Positions 1-11,175 of a stretch of DNA of 64,000 bases are shown here, piece after piece. The notes beneath the pieces were generated by a model. The model searched no databases and was not told where the DNA came from. It was given only the letters and a program-made list of their open reading frames with translations. A program made the translations under genes and the position numbers. Numbering within the stretch: position 1 is the stretch's first letter; every line of letters starts with the position of its first letter. The stretch comes from Stictocephala bisonia (Eukaryota > Arthropoda > Insecta > Hemiptera > Membracidae), in the NCBI GenBank assembly GCA_035578905.1, contig JAQJVL010000521.1, forward strand, positions 248,001 through 312,000, in the 5' to 3' direction.

Positions 1-422
1 TTCGGTTCGAAAATAACATTGTTCTTAAAGGATTAAAAGCAACATGACCAACAGCCTCTGCAGACTCTTAACATCTCTTGTTTAAATACATTATTATCAA
101 GAATTAATTCTAGTCCTATATACCTCAATAAATCATATAGTCCATAAGTCATTTACATGTCGAGACCAGTTTTTTTTCTATTTCCCATGAGTTATTCTTG
201 TAGAGTAGGTGATAGGCTTATTAGTCAGTGATGAGTCAGCGCTCAGGCAGTCAACATCGTTATCGGTGCGTGCTCCTACACTGAACGAGTTTCAAGATCT
301 TACATGCGTTTTACTTAACCTTTCAGAGTGTACTTTTTTCGTAATAAGTTTGGAATTTTATTATTATTACTATTTTTTGTTGAAGTATTGTTTGTGTAAA
401 TTATTGCTAATTTCTTTTCAAA

Positions 423-1343
423 ATGCCTAACTGTACAGTATGTATTAAAGCTGTTACAGCGAAACAAGTTAAGTTAGTGTGTTGCGATTGCAATGGAGAA
501 TTTCATGCAGTGTGCTTGAAAATGAGTAAAGCGGACGTGGATTGTATAATTGCTGATGGTCTTGTCTGGAGGTGTGCCGACTGTAGTGTGAATAGAAGAA
601 AAAGCATGCGGTTTGAATCGGAAGCCAGTGAAGGTAAATTAAGTTTAGATGACTTAGTGAAAGCAGTTTACGAAGTAAGGGACAGTCAGAAGTCGTATGA
701 AAAGGGATTTAATGTGGCTTTTGAAAGTTTAAACAAAACCGTGGAAGAAAATACTCTAGTCATCAGACAACAGAATGAAAAAATGGATAAATACTGCGAT
801 ATGATAGAGAAATTAACAATTGAGAATCAGCAGCTAAGACAAAAAGTGAAAAATCTTGAAGATCGCTTAGATGATTTAGAGCAATATGGCAGGTGCAATT
901 CTGTTGAAATTCAGGGTGTTCCACAGGAGCCAAATGAAAATGTCTTAGCAGTAGTAAAGGAGGTGGGAAGGGCTCTAAACATGAACATATCCGATGAGAT
1001 GGTAGACGCTTGTCACAGGCTAGGTAGGCGGTCAAGTGGTGAACATCCTCCAGGAATAATAGTTAAGTTCGTGCGCCGGTTTGATAAAGATGAAATTCTA
1101 AAACAGCGCCGCGTCAAACGTAACTTATCTACGAGACACATGGGCAGGAATGACGATCGTCCAGTCTACATAAATGAGTCCCTGGCACCATCCCGTAGGA
1201 GGCTCCTGGCAGCAGCGAAGGTGACCCAAAAACAGAAAAATTGCAAGTTTCTTTGGGTAAGAAACGGGAAGATTTTTCTCCGGCGAGAAGAGAATGCTCC
1301 TGTGATAGTTGTCACTTCGCAAGCTGATCTGGACAAAATGTAA
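423..1343 (+). CDS. Retrotransposon ORF1: PHD-finger, coiled-coil nucleic-acid-binding protein
   Basis: A 306-aa ORF1 protein that in this class binds element RNA and forms the ribonucleoprotein that is reverse-transcribed. Residues 4-54 make a C4HC3 PHD-type zinc finger (C4, C7, C20 or C21, C23, H28, C31, C51, C54). A heptad-like, E/K/N-rich coiled coil follows at about 105-155 (KVKNLEDRLDDLEQYGR). A basic C-terminal domain at about 160-306 begins VEIQGVPQEPNEN and resembles the Baculo_FP/L1 ORF1-like RRM and C-terminal module of insect LINE ORF1 proteins. The ATG at 423 is chosen because the zinc finger starts three residues later. Intact; no frameshift seen. Family membership is recognised, nucleic-acid binding is known for the family, and activity is not shown here. 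Confidence 0.85.
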   Translation: MPNCTVCIKAVTAKQVKLVCCDCNGEFHAVCLKMSKADVDCIIADGLVWRCADCSVNRRKSMRFESEASEGKLSLDDLVKAVYEVRDSQKSYEKGFNVAFESLNKTVEENTLVIRQQNEKMDKYCDMIEKLTIENQQLRQKVKNLEDRLDDLEQYGRCNSVEIQGVPQEPNENVLAVVKEVGRALNMNISDEMVDACHRLGRRSSGEHPPGIIVKFVRRFDKDEILKQRRVKRNLSTRHMGRNDDRPVYINESLAPSRRRLLAAAKVTQKQKNCKFLWVRNGKIFLRREENAPVIVVTSQADLDKM

Positions 1344-1871
1344 ATATGCTTCTAACTGTTATATTTGATCAATAAGAATTTAATTTAGTTTTATATCCTT
1401 TTTTGAGAATATATTGCAGTAATATTTTCTTTCAACAGAATTATGGTTATTTACAAATAAATTTCAAAACAACATTAAAGAAAAAATTCAATGTTTAGTT
1501 CAGTATAAAAAAATTGCTTTTCAATTTTAGTTATGATTGTATTACAAACAAGAATATATTATCGTTGATGAATAAGTATTTTCACGTTTTGTTATCAACA
1601 TTATGAATTTAATATCACAGTTATTTGTGTTCATTATGTCTGTTAAATAATAAAAAAAGAGTCGGCAGTATTAAAGCTAATTGCTTATTTTATATTAATT
1701 TTATTTTTATTTTTTTTTGAACTTTTACTTATCCTTTATTATTACAAATGCCTATCTATATTTCTCCTTGTAATTTCGAAATTATTATTTGTCTTAATGC
1801 TTGAAAGTAAAGCAAAAATTGATATTTGTTTTATTTATTAAGGTAGCAATGTTTTTATATTAAACTCTTAA

Positions 1872-4769
1872 ATGAACAAAAACTATAAGCAAGTTAAAAT
1901 ACTTCATCAAAATATTAGAAGTGTTAGAGCAAATTTTGATCATTTTTTAGTTCAGCTAGAGGCAGAAAAACTTAGTCCAGATATAATAGTTCTCACTGAA
2001 ATATGGATAAAAGAATCCGAGTCTCTTTTTTATGAAATACAAAATTATATTAGTTTTACCAAGACAAACGAAAATTACAGAGCAGGAGGAGTAAAAGTAT
2101 TTATAAAATCAAACGTAGAAGTATTAAGTAATGTCTCTGTCTTTTGTCAATCAGCTGATTTTTTAAAAATTAAATTTAAATGTAACAATAAAATATTTTG
2201 TTTATTAGCAATTTATAGGTTTCACTTTCTGCCTAAAGAATTTTTTCTAGAAGAACTGAGTAAAGTTTTGGATGACAATAAAAATGATAATATTATTTAT
2301 ATTGGGGACATTAATATTAATTTGTTAAGTAGTGATAATGTTGTTGATAATTATAATATTTTAATGGCCTCAAACGGCTTGGAATGTTTATTATTTGAGC
2401 CAACTAGAATTACAAATGAAACCAGTTCTTGTATTGATCATTGTTTTGCTAGAATTATAAATAAAGTAGAGGCAGAAGTTCATGTGAAAGTTTTGCAAAC
2501 AAATATAACTGATCATGCTACTACGCTAGCATGCGTGTTAGTGTGTGAGGGAGAGGAACCTGTTAACCTTGAACCGATCTCTTATCGTATTGATTATGAA
2601 GCTCTTGTTACTTGTTTAAATGAGATGGACTGGGCTGATGTTTATAATGAACAAGACCCGTCAATTGCGTTTGATATCTTTGAAAGCACTTTTCAATATG
2701 TAATAAATAAATGTAAAACTTTAAATATAAAAGACAAGTATAAAGTAAATAAGATTAAACCTTGGATGAACGATTTTATTTGTATGAAAATTAGAGTTAA
2801 AAATAAAATCTATAAAAAATTACAATCTCATCCAACAAATACAAAATTAAAGAAATACTTTTTGAAATATAGAAATGATTTACAGTTGAAAATAAGGCAA
2901 ATAAAAAATAGTTATTATGAAAGATGCTTTCAAAAATGTAATGGCGATTCAAAGCAGTTATGGAGGGTTATAAAAGAAATAACATGCCAAAAATCCAATA
3001 AAAATTCTCAAATACACTTAAATATACAGGGAAAAATGGTAAATGATCCAAAAGTTGTATCAAATGAATTTAATAATTTTTTTCTCTCTGTAGTCAATAG
3101 TCTAGATATCAAATCTTTCAATCCTGATGTTTTTAATTCAGTAGATATACATAATTGTTTTACTGCACCAGTTTCTGTATGTTCTATGTTTATTGATCAT
3201 GTATTACCTGTAGATTTAGAAAATGTAATCAAGTCGTTAAAAAATAGTAAATCACCAGGTTTTGATTCTATTACTTCATCATTAATTAAAAGAGTGTATC
3301 CTTCAATTTCAGATGTTCTCTTGTATTTAGTTAACTTAAGTTTTGAGAAAGGAATTTTTCCAGATAAATTAAAGATAGCAGTGGTGGTTCCATTACATAA
3401 GGGGGGTTTAGCTAATGATTGCAATCAATTCAGACCAATATCTCTTCTTTCCACTTTTGCTAAGATTTTTGAGAAATTAATGAAGAAAAAGTTGATTAGA
3501 TTTTTTGAAAGAACAAATTTTTTCAGTAAATCTCAATTTGGTTTTAGAGAGGGGCTTAATACGGAACATGCTTTAAAGAATTTCATGGACAGTGTTTTTG
3601 ATGGTCTGAATCACAGTAAAAAAGTCAGTGGGCTTTTTTTGGATATAAAAAAGGCTTTCGATACTGTGGATCATAAAATTTTGTTGGAAAAAATTTATAA
3701 TTGTGGTATAAGAGGAAATATTTTTAAATGGTTTGAAAGTTACCTGACGGGCAGAAAGCAATGTGTTAAGTTAAATATGACTTACAGCAGTTTTGGAGTA
3801 ATTCGACAGGGTGTACCTCAAGGATCTGTTTTAGGGGCAATCTTGTTTTTAATTTATGTTAATGACCTATGCAATGGAAAATTTAAAGGCTTAGTTACTG
3901 CTTTTGCTGATGATACAGCTTTCAGTTACATAGGGGACAATTGGGAGGAAATAGAACAGCATATTAATGAAGATTTGAAAGCTTTACAATGGTGGTTTTC
4001 AAAAAACAATATGTTATTGAGTCCTGAAAAAACAAAATTCATTAATTTTAGTCAAAGAAAAGAATTTAACTTTACAAATGAAGTTATCTACAGATGTATG
4101 CAATGTCTGAGTGAAAACTCTCATTGTGGGGAATGTGCAGTTATAGGGCAGACTGACAATATAAAGTATTTAGGTTTAATTCTTGACCAGGAAATTAAAT
4201 GGAAAAAACATATTGAGCAATTAAAAATTAAATTAAACAATGCTTTAAGATATTTTTATTTTTTATCACCTATGTGCAATGAACAGATATTGAGAATGTT
4301 ATATTTTTCTTTGGTTCACAGTAGAATTGAATATGGGCTTTTTTGCTGGGGAGGGACTTTTGAAACTAATATTAAACCAATTTTTATTCAGCAAAAAAAG
4401 TTTTTAAGAAAAATTTTTAAAAAGTGTAGAATGGAACCATCATACCCTTTATTTGTCCAAGCAAAAATATTGCCCCTTAAATACATGTTTGTGTTTAAAG
4501 TTTTGAAAATATTTTATGTAATTAGTGGTAATTTGTCTCATAATATTAATTCGGTTAGAAGTAAATTAAGAAAAATAGACCTAATTTCAGTACCAAAACC
4601 ATTTTTTTCCTTTTATACTAAATGTTATCAGTTTTTGGGGCCAAGAATGTATAATATAATTCCAGAAAATATAAAACTTTGTCATAGTAAAAAACTGTTT
4701 TTAAAAATGCTAAGAGACTGGCTGTTAGGTTTTGAAAATATTGATTTCTTGTTAAAAGTTCAAATTTAA
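1872..4769 (+). CDS. Retrotransposon ORF2: AP-like endonuclease and reverse transcriptase
   Basis: A 965-aa polyprotein for target-primed reverse transcription. The N-terminal endonuclease/exonuclease/phosphatase fold starts at HQNIRSVRANFDHF (residues about 12-25), with TEIW near 42-45, GDININ near 144 and a SCIDH motif near 190. The central RT domain shows SPGFDSIT, RPISLLSTFAKIFEK, FLDIKKAFDTVDH, GVPQGSVLGAILF and the catalytic FADD at about 678-681. The C-terminal region has the usual KYLGLILD and a Cys-rich stretch (CMQCLSENSHCGECA) near 740-755. All key residues are present with no internal stop, so the protein could be active. Codon use is very A/T-rich. The 528-bp gap from ORF1 means ORF2 is separately translated or reinitiated. 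Confidence 0.93.
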   Translation: MNKNYKQVKILHQNIRSVRANFDHFLVQLEAEKLSPDIIVLTEIWIKESESLFYEIQNYISFTKTNENYRAGGVKVFIKSNVEVLSNVSVFCQSADFLKIKFKCNNKIFCLLAIYRFHFLPKEFFLEELSKVLDDNKNDNIIYIGDININLLSSDNVVDNYNILMASNGLECLLFEPTRITNETSSCIDHCFARIINKVEAEVHVKVLQTNITDHATTLACVLVCEGEEPVNLEPISYRIDYEALVTCLNEMDWADVYNEQDPSIAFDIFESTFQYVINKCKTLNIKDKYKVNKIKPWMNDFICMKIRVKNKIYKKLQSHPTNTKLKKYFLKYRNDLQLKIRQIKNSYYERCFQKCNGDSKQLWRVIKEITCQKSNKNSQIHLNIQGKMVNDPKVVSNEFNNFFLSVVNSLDIKSFNPDVFNSVDIHNCFTAPVSVCSMFIDHVLPVDLENVIKSLKNSKSPGFDSITSSLIKRVYPSISDVLLYLVNLSFEKGIFPDKLKIAVVVPLHKGGLANDCNQFRPISLLSTFAKIFEKLMKKKLIRFFERTNFFSKSQFGFREGLNTEHALKNFMDSVFDGLNHSKKVSGLFLDIKKAFDTVDHKILLEKIYNCGIRGNIFKWFESYLTGRKQCVKLNMTYSSFGVIRQGVPQGSVLGAILFLIYVNDLCNGKFKGLVTAFADDTAFSYIGDNWEEIEQHINEDLKALQWWFSKNNMLLSPEKTKFINFSQRKEFNFTNEVIYRCMQCLSENSHCGECAVIGQTDNIKYLGLILDQEIKWKKHIEQLKIKLNNALRYFYFLSPMCNEQILRMLYFSLVHSRIEYGLFCWGGTFETNIKPIFIQQKKFLRKIFKKCRMEPSYPLFVQAKILPLKYMFVFKVLKIFYVISGNLSHNINSVRSKLRKIDLISVPKPFFSFYTKCYQFLGPRMYNIIPENIKLCHSKKLFLKMLRDWLLGFENIDFLLKVQI

Positions 4770-5100
4770 ATTATTTTTTCAGTATAGAAAGGTTAAATAT
4801 TATTTCATGTTTGTGTATTTTTGGCAGTTATTTGCAAAACGATATTTTATAACAGGTTAAGTAACATTATAGATTTTCTTGTACTAAATTGTGTTTTTGT
4901 ATTTTTAAGTAGGAGAAAAATGTTATAACTTTTAGATTATACTTATTTTATTTGAACTGTTTGTGCGCAATTTTTTAATTTAAGTTAATGTTGGAACCTC
5001 TGCGCAGGCTATGCCTTTAGAGGCCCTAAATTTTCTTGGAGAATGCTAATTATTTTTTCATTGGTGTATTTTGTAAATGTATTTTCAAGGAAATAAATAT

Positions 5101-5130
5101 ATTCTTATTCTTATTCTTATTCTTATTCTT
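5101..5130 (+). repeat. (ATTCTT)n 3' tail of the retrotransposon
   Basis: About five tandem ATTCTT units follow an AATAAATA motif at the 3' end of the element. They define its terminus and probably act as the annealing or template site in target-primed reverse transcription. Confidence 0.8.
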
Positions 5131-5254
5131 GACTCTTCCCATGACTTATCATAAGTGTATGGGCACCAATAAATCAAGTAGTGGCATGAATGTACTGAAT
5201 AACAACAGAAATAAACTAAACGTGCAGTTAGTTACTACACACTGAAACAAACTT

Positions 5255-5545
5255 GCCTGGTCATCCACTCAATTGGTCGGTAGCGAGGTTGGTTCAATCC
5301 TAGCTTCATGTGCTAAAGGTTCTCAGTTCGATCCCAATCAGAGTCAATACATTTTGAGAAGGATCAGCTGATAATCACTGGCTGTTCATTTGTCATTCGG
5401 CTATTAATTAATGACACTTTCTAAGGAATAGTCGGCCTTAGAACAATGACTACATTCGCTAATCTACACTCATTCGAAATTCATATTCGCCCATATCTTG
5501 ACGATCGGTGTCTTATGAATAAATAAATAAATAAAATAAATATAA
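5255..5545 (+). mobile_element. tRNA-derived SINE, family S1, copy 1
   Basis: A pol III-type promoter is visible: A-box-like TAGCGAGGTTGG at about 5280 and B-box-like AGTTCGATCCC at about 5326. A tRNA-unrelated body and an (AATA)n tail after TCTTATG at about 5520-5545 follow. The body (from AGGATCAGCTGATAA through CATATCTTGACGATCGG) recurs at 51.25-51.55 kb on the plus strand and at 35.0-35.2 kb on the minus strand, so it is a real dispersed family. Ends are approximate and no clean target duplication was found for this copy. Confidence 0.8.
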
Positions 5546-6470
5546 ATCATCTTAAAATATATAAAAAATGTGTTGTCATTCTCTATGATTTTGAAAATAG
5601 ATGGGAAAATTTTAGTTAAACAATTAAAAATAGTGTTTTTGGCATTAATCAAATGCAGAATATTGTTTGCATTTTTCTTCCCTAAAATTTATTATTCTGT
5701 CGAAAATTACATAAAACTGAGAACTTTGCTTTAATCATATAACATAGATTGTTGAAAAGATATCAGTATTTATAAACAATACTGTACATTTTCCTTATAA
5801 AAACTACAATTATATTGTATCAATTTATCTAATAAACATTCATTTTTAAACCCTTCAAATCACAAAGAATTAGTAACAAAATTATTACATTTAATTGAAT
5901 TCAACGATCAAAATTGCTTGATGGAAAGATTTCAGAAAGTGGAATAATTCATGATAGTATAATAATTAGATAACTGGAACTAATAAAAACCTCATTCATG
6001 TCCGTAGTATTGAGACTATTGTAGAACATCAAACTTGAATTGTTGTCCATGCCTACTCCACACTGAGGCAGGTTTGGAACACACATACTAGCCTGATCAA
6101 TAAGGCCATCAATAAACTGGACTTAACAAAGGAGGCTCATCTAAAATTTGACAAAGGCTACCCCACTACACACCAAAACTAAAATGTATACAACATTTTT
6201 GAATAGCGTTTATAGTGTCTATGAGTACACTGAGGACTGATATAGAACGTGATTAGTAGAAAATTATTTTAATCCCAATGACAAGAATAACTTAAAAGTA
6301 TTGTTTAGATATAAAACGTAACTACACTGACTGTGCAAAATTTTACTAGATTCTCCAGACACTTTGGTAAGATAGTAATCATATCCATTTAGAACCTTTT
6401 TAATTTAAAAAATGGTTTTTGTACAATGTATTGATTTTTCAAGCCATTTTCCTACTACTTAGAACTTCTA
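5546..6470. other. AT-rich intergenic DNA
   Basis: I see no convincing exon, RNA gene or repeat here. Short open frames are low-complexity. Confidence 0.5.
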
Positions 6471-8125
6471 TTTATGATAAGTTTTCTTAAGTTGGTTAAA
6501 TCACCTAAAAACTCACTCTTTATTTCTCCAACAACTGCCGAAGAAGTAATCAAGATAGCAGGTATTTTGAGAATTAGCTCATCTCAACATGTCTATGGAA
6601 TGTCTTCTATATTTTTGAAACGGATAATTCGAGTTTTGGCTGAGCCACTCTCATTTATTTTCAATGGTTGTATTTCTCAAGGCGTTCTCCTCATGAACTC
6701 AAACTTGGCAAGATGATTCCAGTTTTCAAAGATGGTGATAAAACTTCCTTGGCAAACTACCACCCTATATCTTTGCTTCCTACGTTTGGAAAACTTTTTG
6801 AAAGAATAATGTCTAATAATCTTCTGAAATTTACTTCTCTTAGCTCAATTTTATTAAAATCCCAATTCGGTTTCATAGAAAATAAATAAACTAATAATGC
6901 AATATGACTTCTTCTCTCAAGCTTTTCAGTCATTGAATTGTGGTGAATTGACATCTGGAATCTTCTGCAATTTGAGCAGGGCCTTTGACGTTGTGGATTA
7001 AGGGCTGCTCATAAGCAAGCTCGAGTTCTATGAGCCTGAGAGGTCATGCTCACTCTCTTTTTAATTCTTATTTATATGGTAGGTATCAGTATGGTGGATT
7101 CTGGTGGGGTGGTAGCGTCGCATCTGACTCCTGTGGTCTAAGGTGTGTCACAAGGCTCAATTCTTGGGCCATTACTCTTTTTACTTTATGCTAAAGACCT
7201 AAGTGTTAACATTGGCTGTAATGTTACCCAGTATGCTGATAACACCAGCGCTATTATCAGTTCTTCCAAATTGTCTGAGCATAAACAGTTGCTAGAGATA
7301 ACACTATATAACCTTCATAAATGGTTTAGATGCAATGGTTTGGCTTTGAATATTGGTGAAAGTAAGGTTATTCATTTCTGTCATGAACATTTTGGATTGT
7401 CTTTTGCACTGGATGGTCAGAATATTTCTGTGTTAATTCTTTGTCCTTTCTGGGATTAGAAATTGATTCTGATTTATCAATTCCACCGTACGTGTATGGG
7501 TGGGTGGGTTGGTCAATACCACCGTACATGTATGGGTGGGTGGGTGAATCAATACCACCGTACATGTATGGGTGGGAATCTATTGTATGTATAGGTTAAC
7601 AGGTATACGTAATTCTATATTTTTGATGATGCAAATTATGCCAGTTTAATCTCTTTTTCTCTCCATTATATATCGTAATTTTTGCCAAAACCTATTTTGA
7701 AACTAGTGTATTTTGGATATTTTCACCGATTGTTGGTATATGGAGCCATGTTTTGGGGAAATTGCTCAAACCAGCATTTCTTAAGAGTTTTCAGGATACA
7801 GAAAAGAGCTTTGAGGATGATCTGTGGTCTCAATCCGCGAGACAGCTGCAGGTCAGTCTTTTGTGACAAGCACATTATGACATTACCTCAATTGTTATTT
7901 ATTCTGCCTGCACTTTTGTTTATAAAAACCATAAAAAATTTAAAATTACAAATTATGAATATAATACAAGGTGTAGGAATGAGCCTTTTTAGCCTTCTGC
8001 AGGCATAACTATGTCAAGAAGAGTATAATTTTTTGTGCGCCCAAGTATTTTAATAATTTTCCAGCTGCCATTAAAGGTTTATCTAGTTTTGCCATTTTTA
8101 AAAATAGACTAAAACAATAGGGCCT
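6471..8125 (+). pseudogene. Decayed non-LTR reverse transcriptase
   Basis: Scattered frames together cover an RT and its C-terminal region. The order is SPTTAEEVIKIAG (6.5 kb), KMIPVFKDGDKTSLANYHPI with LLPTFGKLFERI (6.7-6.8 kb), KSQFGF, then after a stop SQGSILGPLLFLLYAKDL (7.15 kb). The active-site box reads YADN instead of YADD. IQKRALRMICGLNPRDSC lies at 7.8 kb. At least three frame breaks and the changed catalytic Asp make it non-functional. The C-terminal part is split by three units of the G-rich minisatellite at 7483-7577. The endonuclease half is missing, consistent with 5' truncation. Confidence 0.88.
7483..7577 (+). repeat. G-rich 36-bp minisatellite, three units inside an RT pseudogene
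   Basis: Three units of ccaccgtacatgtatggg followed by tgggtgggt and caata sit between two parts of the decayed RT. The same unit builds the large arrays at 61.5-62.6 kb and smaller ones at 18.7 kb. The junction reads tcaattccaccg, close to the internal tcaataccacc of the unit. Confidence 0.85.
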
Positions 8126-10490
8126 ATTTAATTATAAATTCATTTTATTCTTTTCATCACTTTTTTAATAATGATTATTATATTTAAAAACATGTTACAA
8201 TTATATTGACTATGTTTGAAACTGTAATCAGTATTATGAACAAAGGCGTTTGAATTTGATAACCACAAAGTATTTTTATTTAACATATAAAATCTAATCT
8301 ATTCAATCACCATAGGCCATAAGTTTACCATTAACAGTTACATAAGTTATTTGAAAGCCCAAAACACATGATGTAGCTGTCCTCGAGGCCAATCACCCTT
8401 CCCTTCCAATTTATAGGAGAAATTCAAATAAAATTATGTTTACTGAACTTTTTCATTCATTTCTTATAATATTAAATGGATAAAATAAATATTCATAACT
8501 TAGGTTTGGAACCTTTTTTATAACATTGGCTCTGATAGACCATCTACTTTACTCTAATCCACTGAAATAAAATCGGTAAATTGTATATAGTATCTTATTA
8601 ATGATAATCAAAAGCAAATGTTTATGATTGGTATAATATAACTAAATGCAATATTATTACTGACTGCTATCTATAATCACTTAATCAGACAACAAAAGTA
8701 GGATTCTGTAGAACACTCTTAATTATTATATTTATCAAATTATTAATTTAAATATTACTTTTTATTAAACAACGCTGAGTTCCCTCGTTCGACACCTAGA
8801 AGGATAGGTCCACCCACATAATAATAATATAAGCACAAGATATTGCAAATTATAGCAATTGATTTTGATAAACCACATTATAATCTTCAAACAAAAAAGA
8901 GCAATGGAATTTTTTTGATTCTTTTCAAGCTCTCAAATAGTTGGAAAGTTAAAAACAGGTGTTTGATTTACTTAACAATTTTAGTTTCTATAAAATCCTC
9001 ATGAGAAATGAAGTCATTTGCAATTCACATTCGACATTGAAGAGCCAAAAATTTTGAGCTATAAGAAATTGTGTTTTAATATATCTACCAGCTGCACCTG
9101 GTTTTTCAATATAAACTAGCGGCACATATATATGCGGTTGGTGCCATTAAAATTAACCAAAGGCAAATATATGTGCCGCCGTCACCTTCCAACTAAATGT
9201 ACATTTATAAATGAGCTTTATGAAATTAGATCAGCTTTCTATAAAGACTTTGATTTTAATTAGGCTCACACATATACACACCCATACATAAGATATTGGA
9301 CTGTTCCTACCACAACCTATGCAAGTCAATTGAATTTGGCATGCAAAATTGAAATTGGTAAGAATTTTCTTTTTCTCAAAAATTATATATAACTGATACA
9401 AAATTTCATATGACGGAACATGCCAACTCCTTATAATTACTATTCAGCTTGATTATTGGTCAAATATATTTAACAGTCTGGTAAATAAGTAGAGTTTGAA
9501 AGTCTAATACAAAATATTTACTACAAATATATACCGCATGGGTTTCATAGGCCAGTTAAAAACTAATTTCTTTAAAATTTACATCAAATAAAATGTACAG
9601 TACAAAGTACTTGTTTTTTAATGTTTAAATGTTGATCTACTGTCACAAAGCTAAAAGTTTCTTAACCATGACACCTGTTTCTCTTATTACAGGAGACCAG
9701 CTAACCCCGAAAAGAACGCAAAGAATGAATTTATAAAGATTACAAATAAATTGTATGTAAGTCTGATTTTCGTTTTACATAACACCAAATCTGGAATATT
9801 TAGGCCTAAATTAAAAAAAACTTAGTCAAGCTAAAATAAACACTTAAAACATCACTGGTTGAAATTAAACTCAGCAAATAATCTTTAATAACAATTTAAA
9901 AATAAGGTTATTTTGACTGATTGCACAGATTGATATTTCTACTACCAAGTAACAATGTATGAAACATGCAATCACAATACAATAGACTTAGGGGCTTCCT
10001 ATTAGCTGAAATAAATTGCACTGCTTAGAACTGCCAGAAGTGGAACGTGATTATTGATCTGAATTTATTTAAGCAACCAGGAATACTTATATTGCAATTA
10101 ACATGTTGTAGAATATTTACAAAGGCAACCAGGTACACAAAAAATAAGTTTAGTAAAGATTCAATAAATCAAGTATCGTAAGATCTTAAGCTCAGCACAG
10201 AGTTGACTCGCTCCAACCTACTGACCTTGTGGACTGACATGGATTTTTCTAAGGGCTGAAGCAGGCTATGCTTCACCAACTTAGTGAACGCTCAGCTTTA
10301 TGGAATCTACGAAATTTAAAATTGCATAGTGTGAAGCAACTAATATGTTTAAAGTACTTACAATCACATTTACTTTAAAGTAGATGTTGTCTTCTACAAC
10401 AATCCATTTGCTTCTTTCAAATAAAATTGGAATAAACATTGAACCAACAAAATTTATCTAAACAAGAAGTAAGCTGTAAAATTATGCAGG
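8126..10490. other. AT-rich DNA without recognised genes
   Basis: No open frame of note. One inverted repeat lies at 9119-9180; the rest shows only diffuse A/T-rich sequence. Confidence 0.5.
9119..9180. repeat. Small inverted repeat
   Basis: gcggcacatatatatgc at 9119 is mirrored by gcaaatatatgtgccgc ending near 9179, with about 18-bp arms and one mismatch. It could fold into a hairpin or be the remnant of a short MITE. Confidence 0.55.
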
Positions 10491-10494
10491 AAGG

Positions 10495-10539
10495 TTAAAC
10501 GAGATACTGGAGTGGACAGAAGGGGCAAATTTCATTACA
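10495..10539 (-). CDS. Candidate terminal exon of the small signal-peptide gene
   Basis: On the minus strand a pyrimidine-rich acceptor (cccctctccgcag) is followed by 14 codons, CNEICPFCPLQYLV, then TAA. Its phase 0 matches the donor of the exon at 11044-11175, giving an intron of about 504 bp and a protein of 58 aa. The three cysteines make it look more like protein than chance, but the exon is short, so the join is a hypothesis. Confidence 0.3.
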   Translation of the reverse strand, partial: CNEICPFCPLQYLV

Positions 10540-11043
10540 CTGCGGAGAGGGGACACCATTCTACCTGCCCACTGCACTTAGTGTATGCTTATAATAATGG
10601 AGGATAAAACTTTCAATTTTTATGTAGATATTGAACTTAGGCCCTGTGCAATACATTTTCTTCATGTTTATTAACTTCCACTGCTTAATTCTTCACTATG
10701 GATGTGTTGAGTGTGCTTAGTTATTTTGAAATTCTCTACTGTAAATCATTGGTCCAAACCAACAAGTTATGAAGTTTGTCAGCTATATTTTGTGTAAAAT
10801 GTTGTGGAAATAACAGCGCTATTTTGATCAAATATCTAAAAAAAATATTCTGTTACTGTTCTATTCTAAAACTGTTACCTAGATCTATAATATGAGGATG
10901 GGTAAGCTCAATTTTCTAGCTAAAATGTCCAAATTTCAATATCGCATTTAATAAATAGGCTATTGAAAAAAATGTAGGCTATTTTTTTTATAGTAAAACA
11001 CTATAATTGAAAGCAATGCTATAACCCCAAAATTGTATCTTAC

Positions 11044-11175
11044 CTTCGGCAATTGAGATGAAGAATCAGTTTTTATAACCTCATCTTCAACTGGTTCCTT
11101 TTCAGCAGTACTTAACGGAACTAGGACGAAAAGCACACTAATTATGCCTAATAATATGCACACTTTAGACTCCAT
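11044..11175 (-). CDS. First coding exon of an unrecognised small secreted or membrane protein
   Basis: The exon encodes 44 residues starting with a signal peptide: MESKVC, hydrophobic core ILLGIISVLFVLVPL, likely cleavage after STA, then an acidic stretch (EKEPVEDEVIKTD). It ends LPK at a consensus donor, AAG|GTAAGA, in phase 0. Without splicing the frame runs on to 71 aa and adds a hydrophobic segment (VIALLSIIVFYY), so an unspliced single-pass protein is an alternative. I do not recognise the family. The ATG at 11175 is the only start in frame that precedes the signal sequence. A downstream acceptor in the right phase lies at about 10540. Confidence 0.55.

Larger units (their letters stand above)
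196..5135 (+). mobile_element. Full-length CR1/Jockey-type non-LTR retrotransposon
   Basis: The unit has a 5' UTR, ORF1, a 528-bp spacer, ORF2, a 3' UTR and a terminal (ATTCTT)n run, the layout of CR1/Jockey-type LINEs. Probable target site duplications flank it: ttcccatga at 182-190 and again at 5136-5144, followed on both sides by one mismatch and ttat, so about 14 bp with one difference. Both ORFs are open over their full length, so this is probably a young copy. The short-repeat tail instead of poly(A) is what CR1-like elements show. The clade name is inferred from the domain layout and the tail. I see no conflicting LTR or inverted repeat. Confidence 0.85.

Noticed and set aside
209..430. 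73-codon frame before the LINE ORF1
   Set aside because: Hydrophobic, low-complexity (YYYYYF) sequence in the retrotransposon 5' UTR, overlapping the ORF1 start; no domain.
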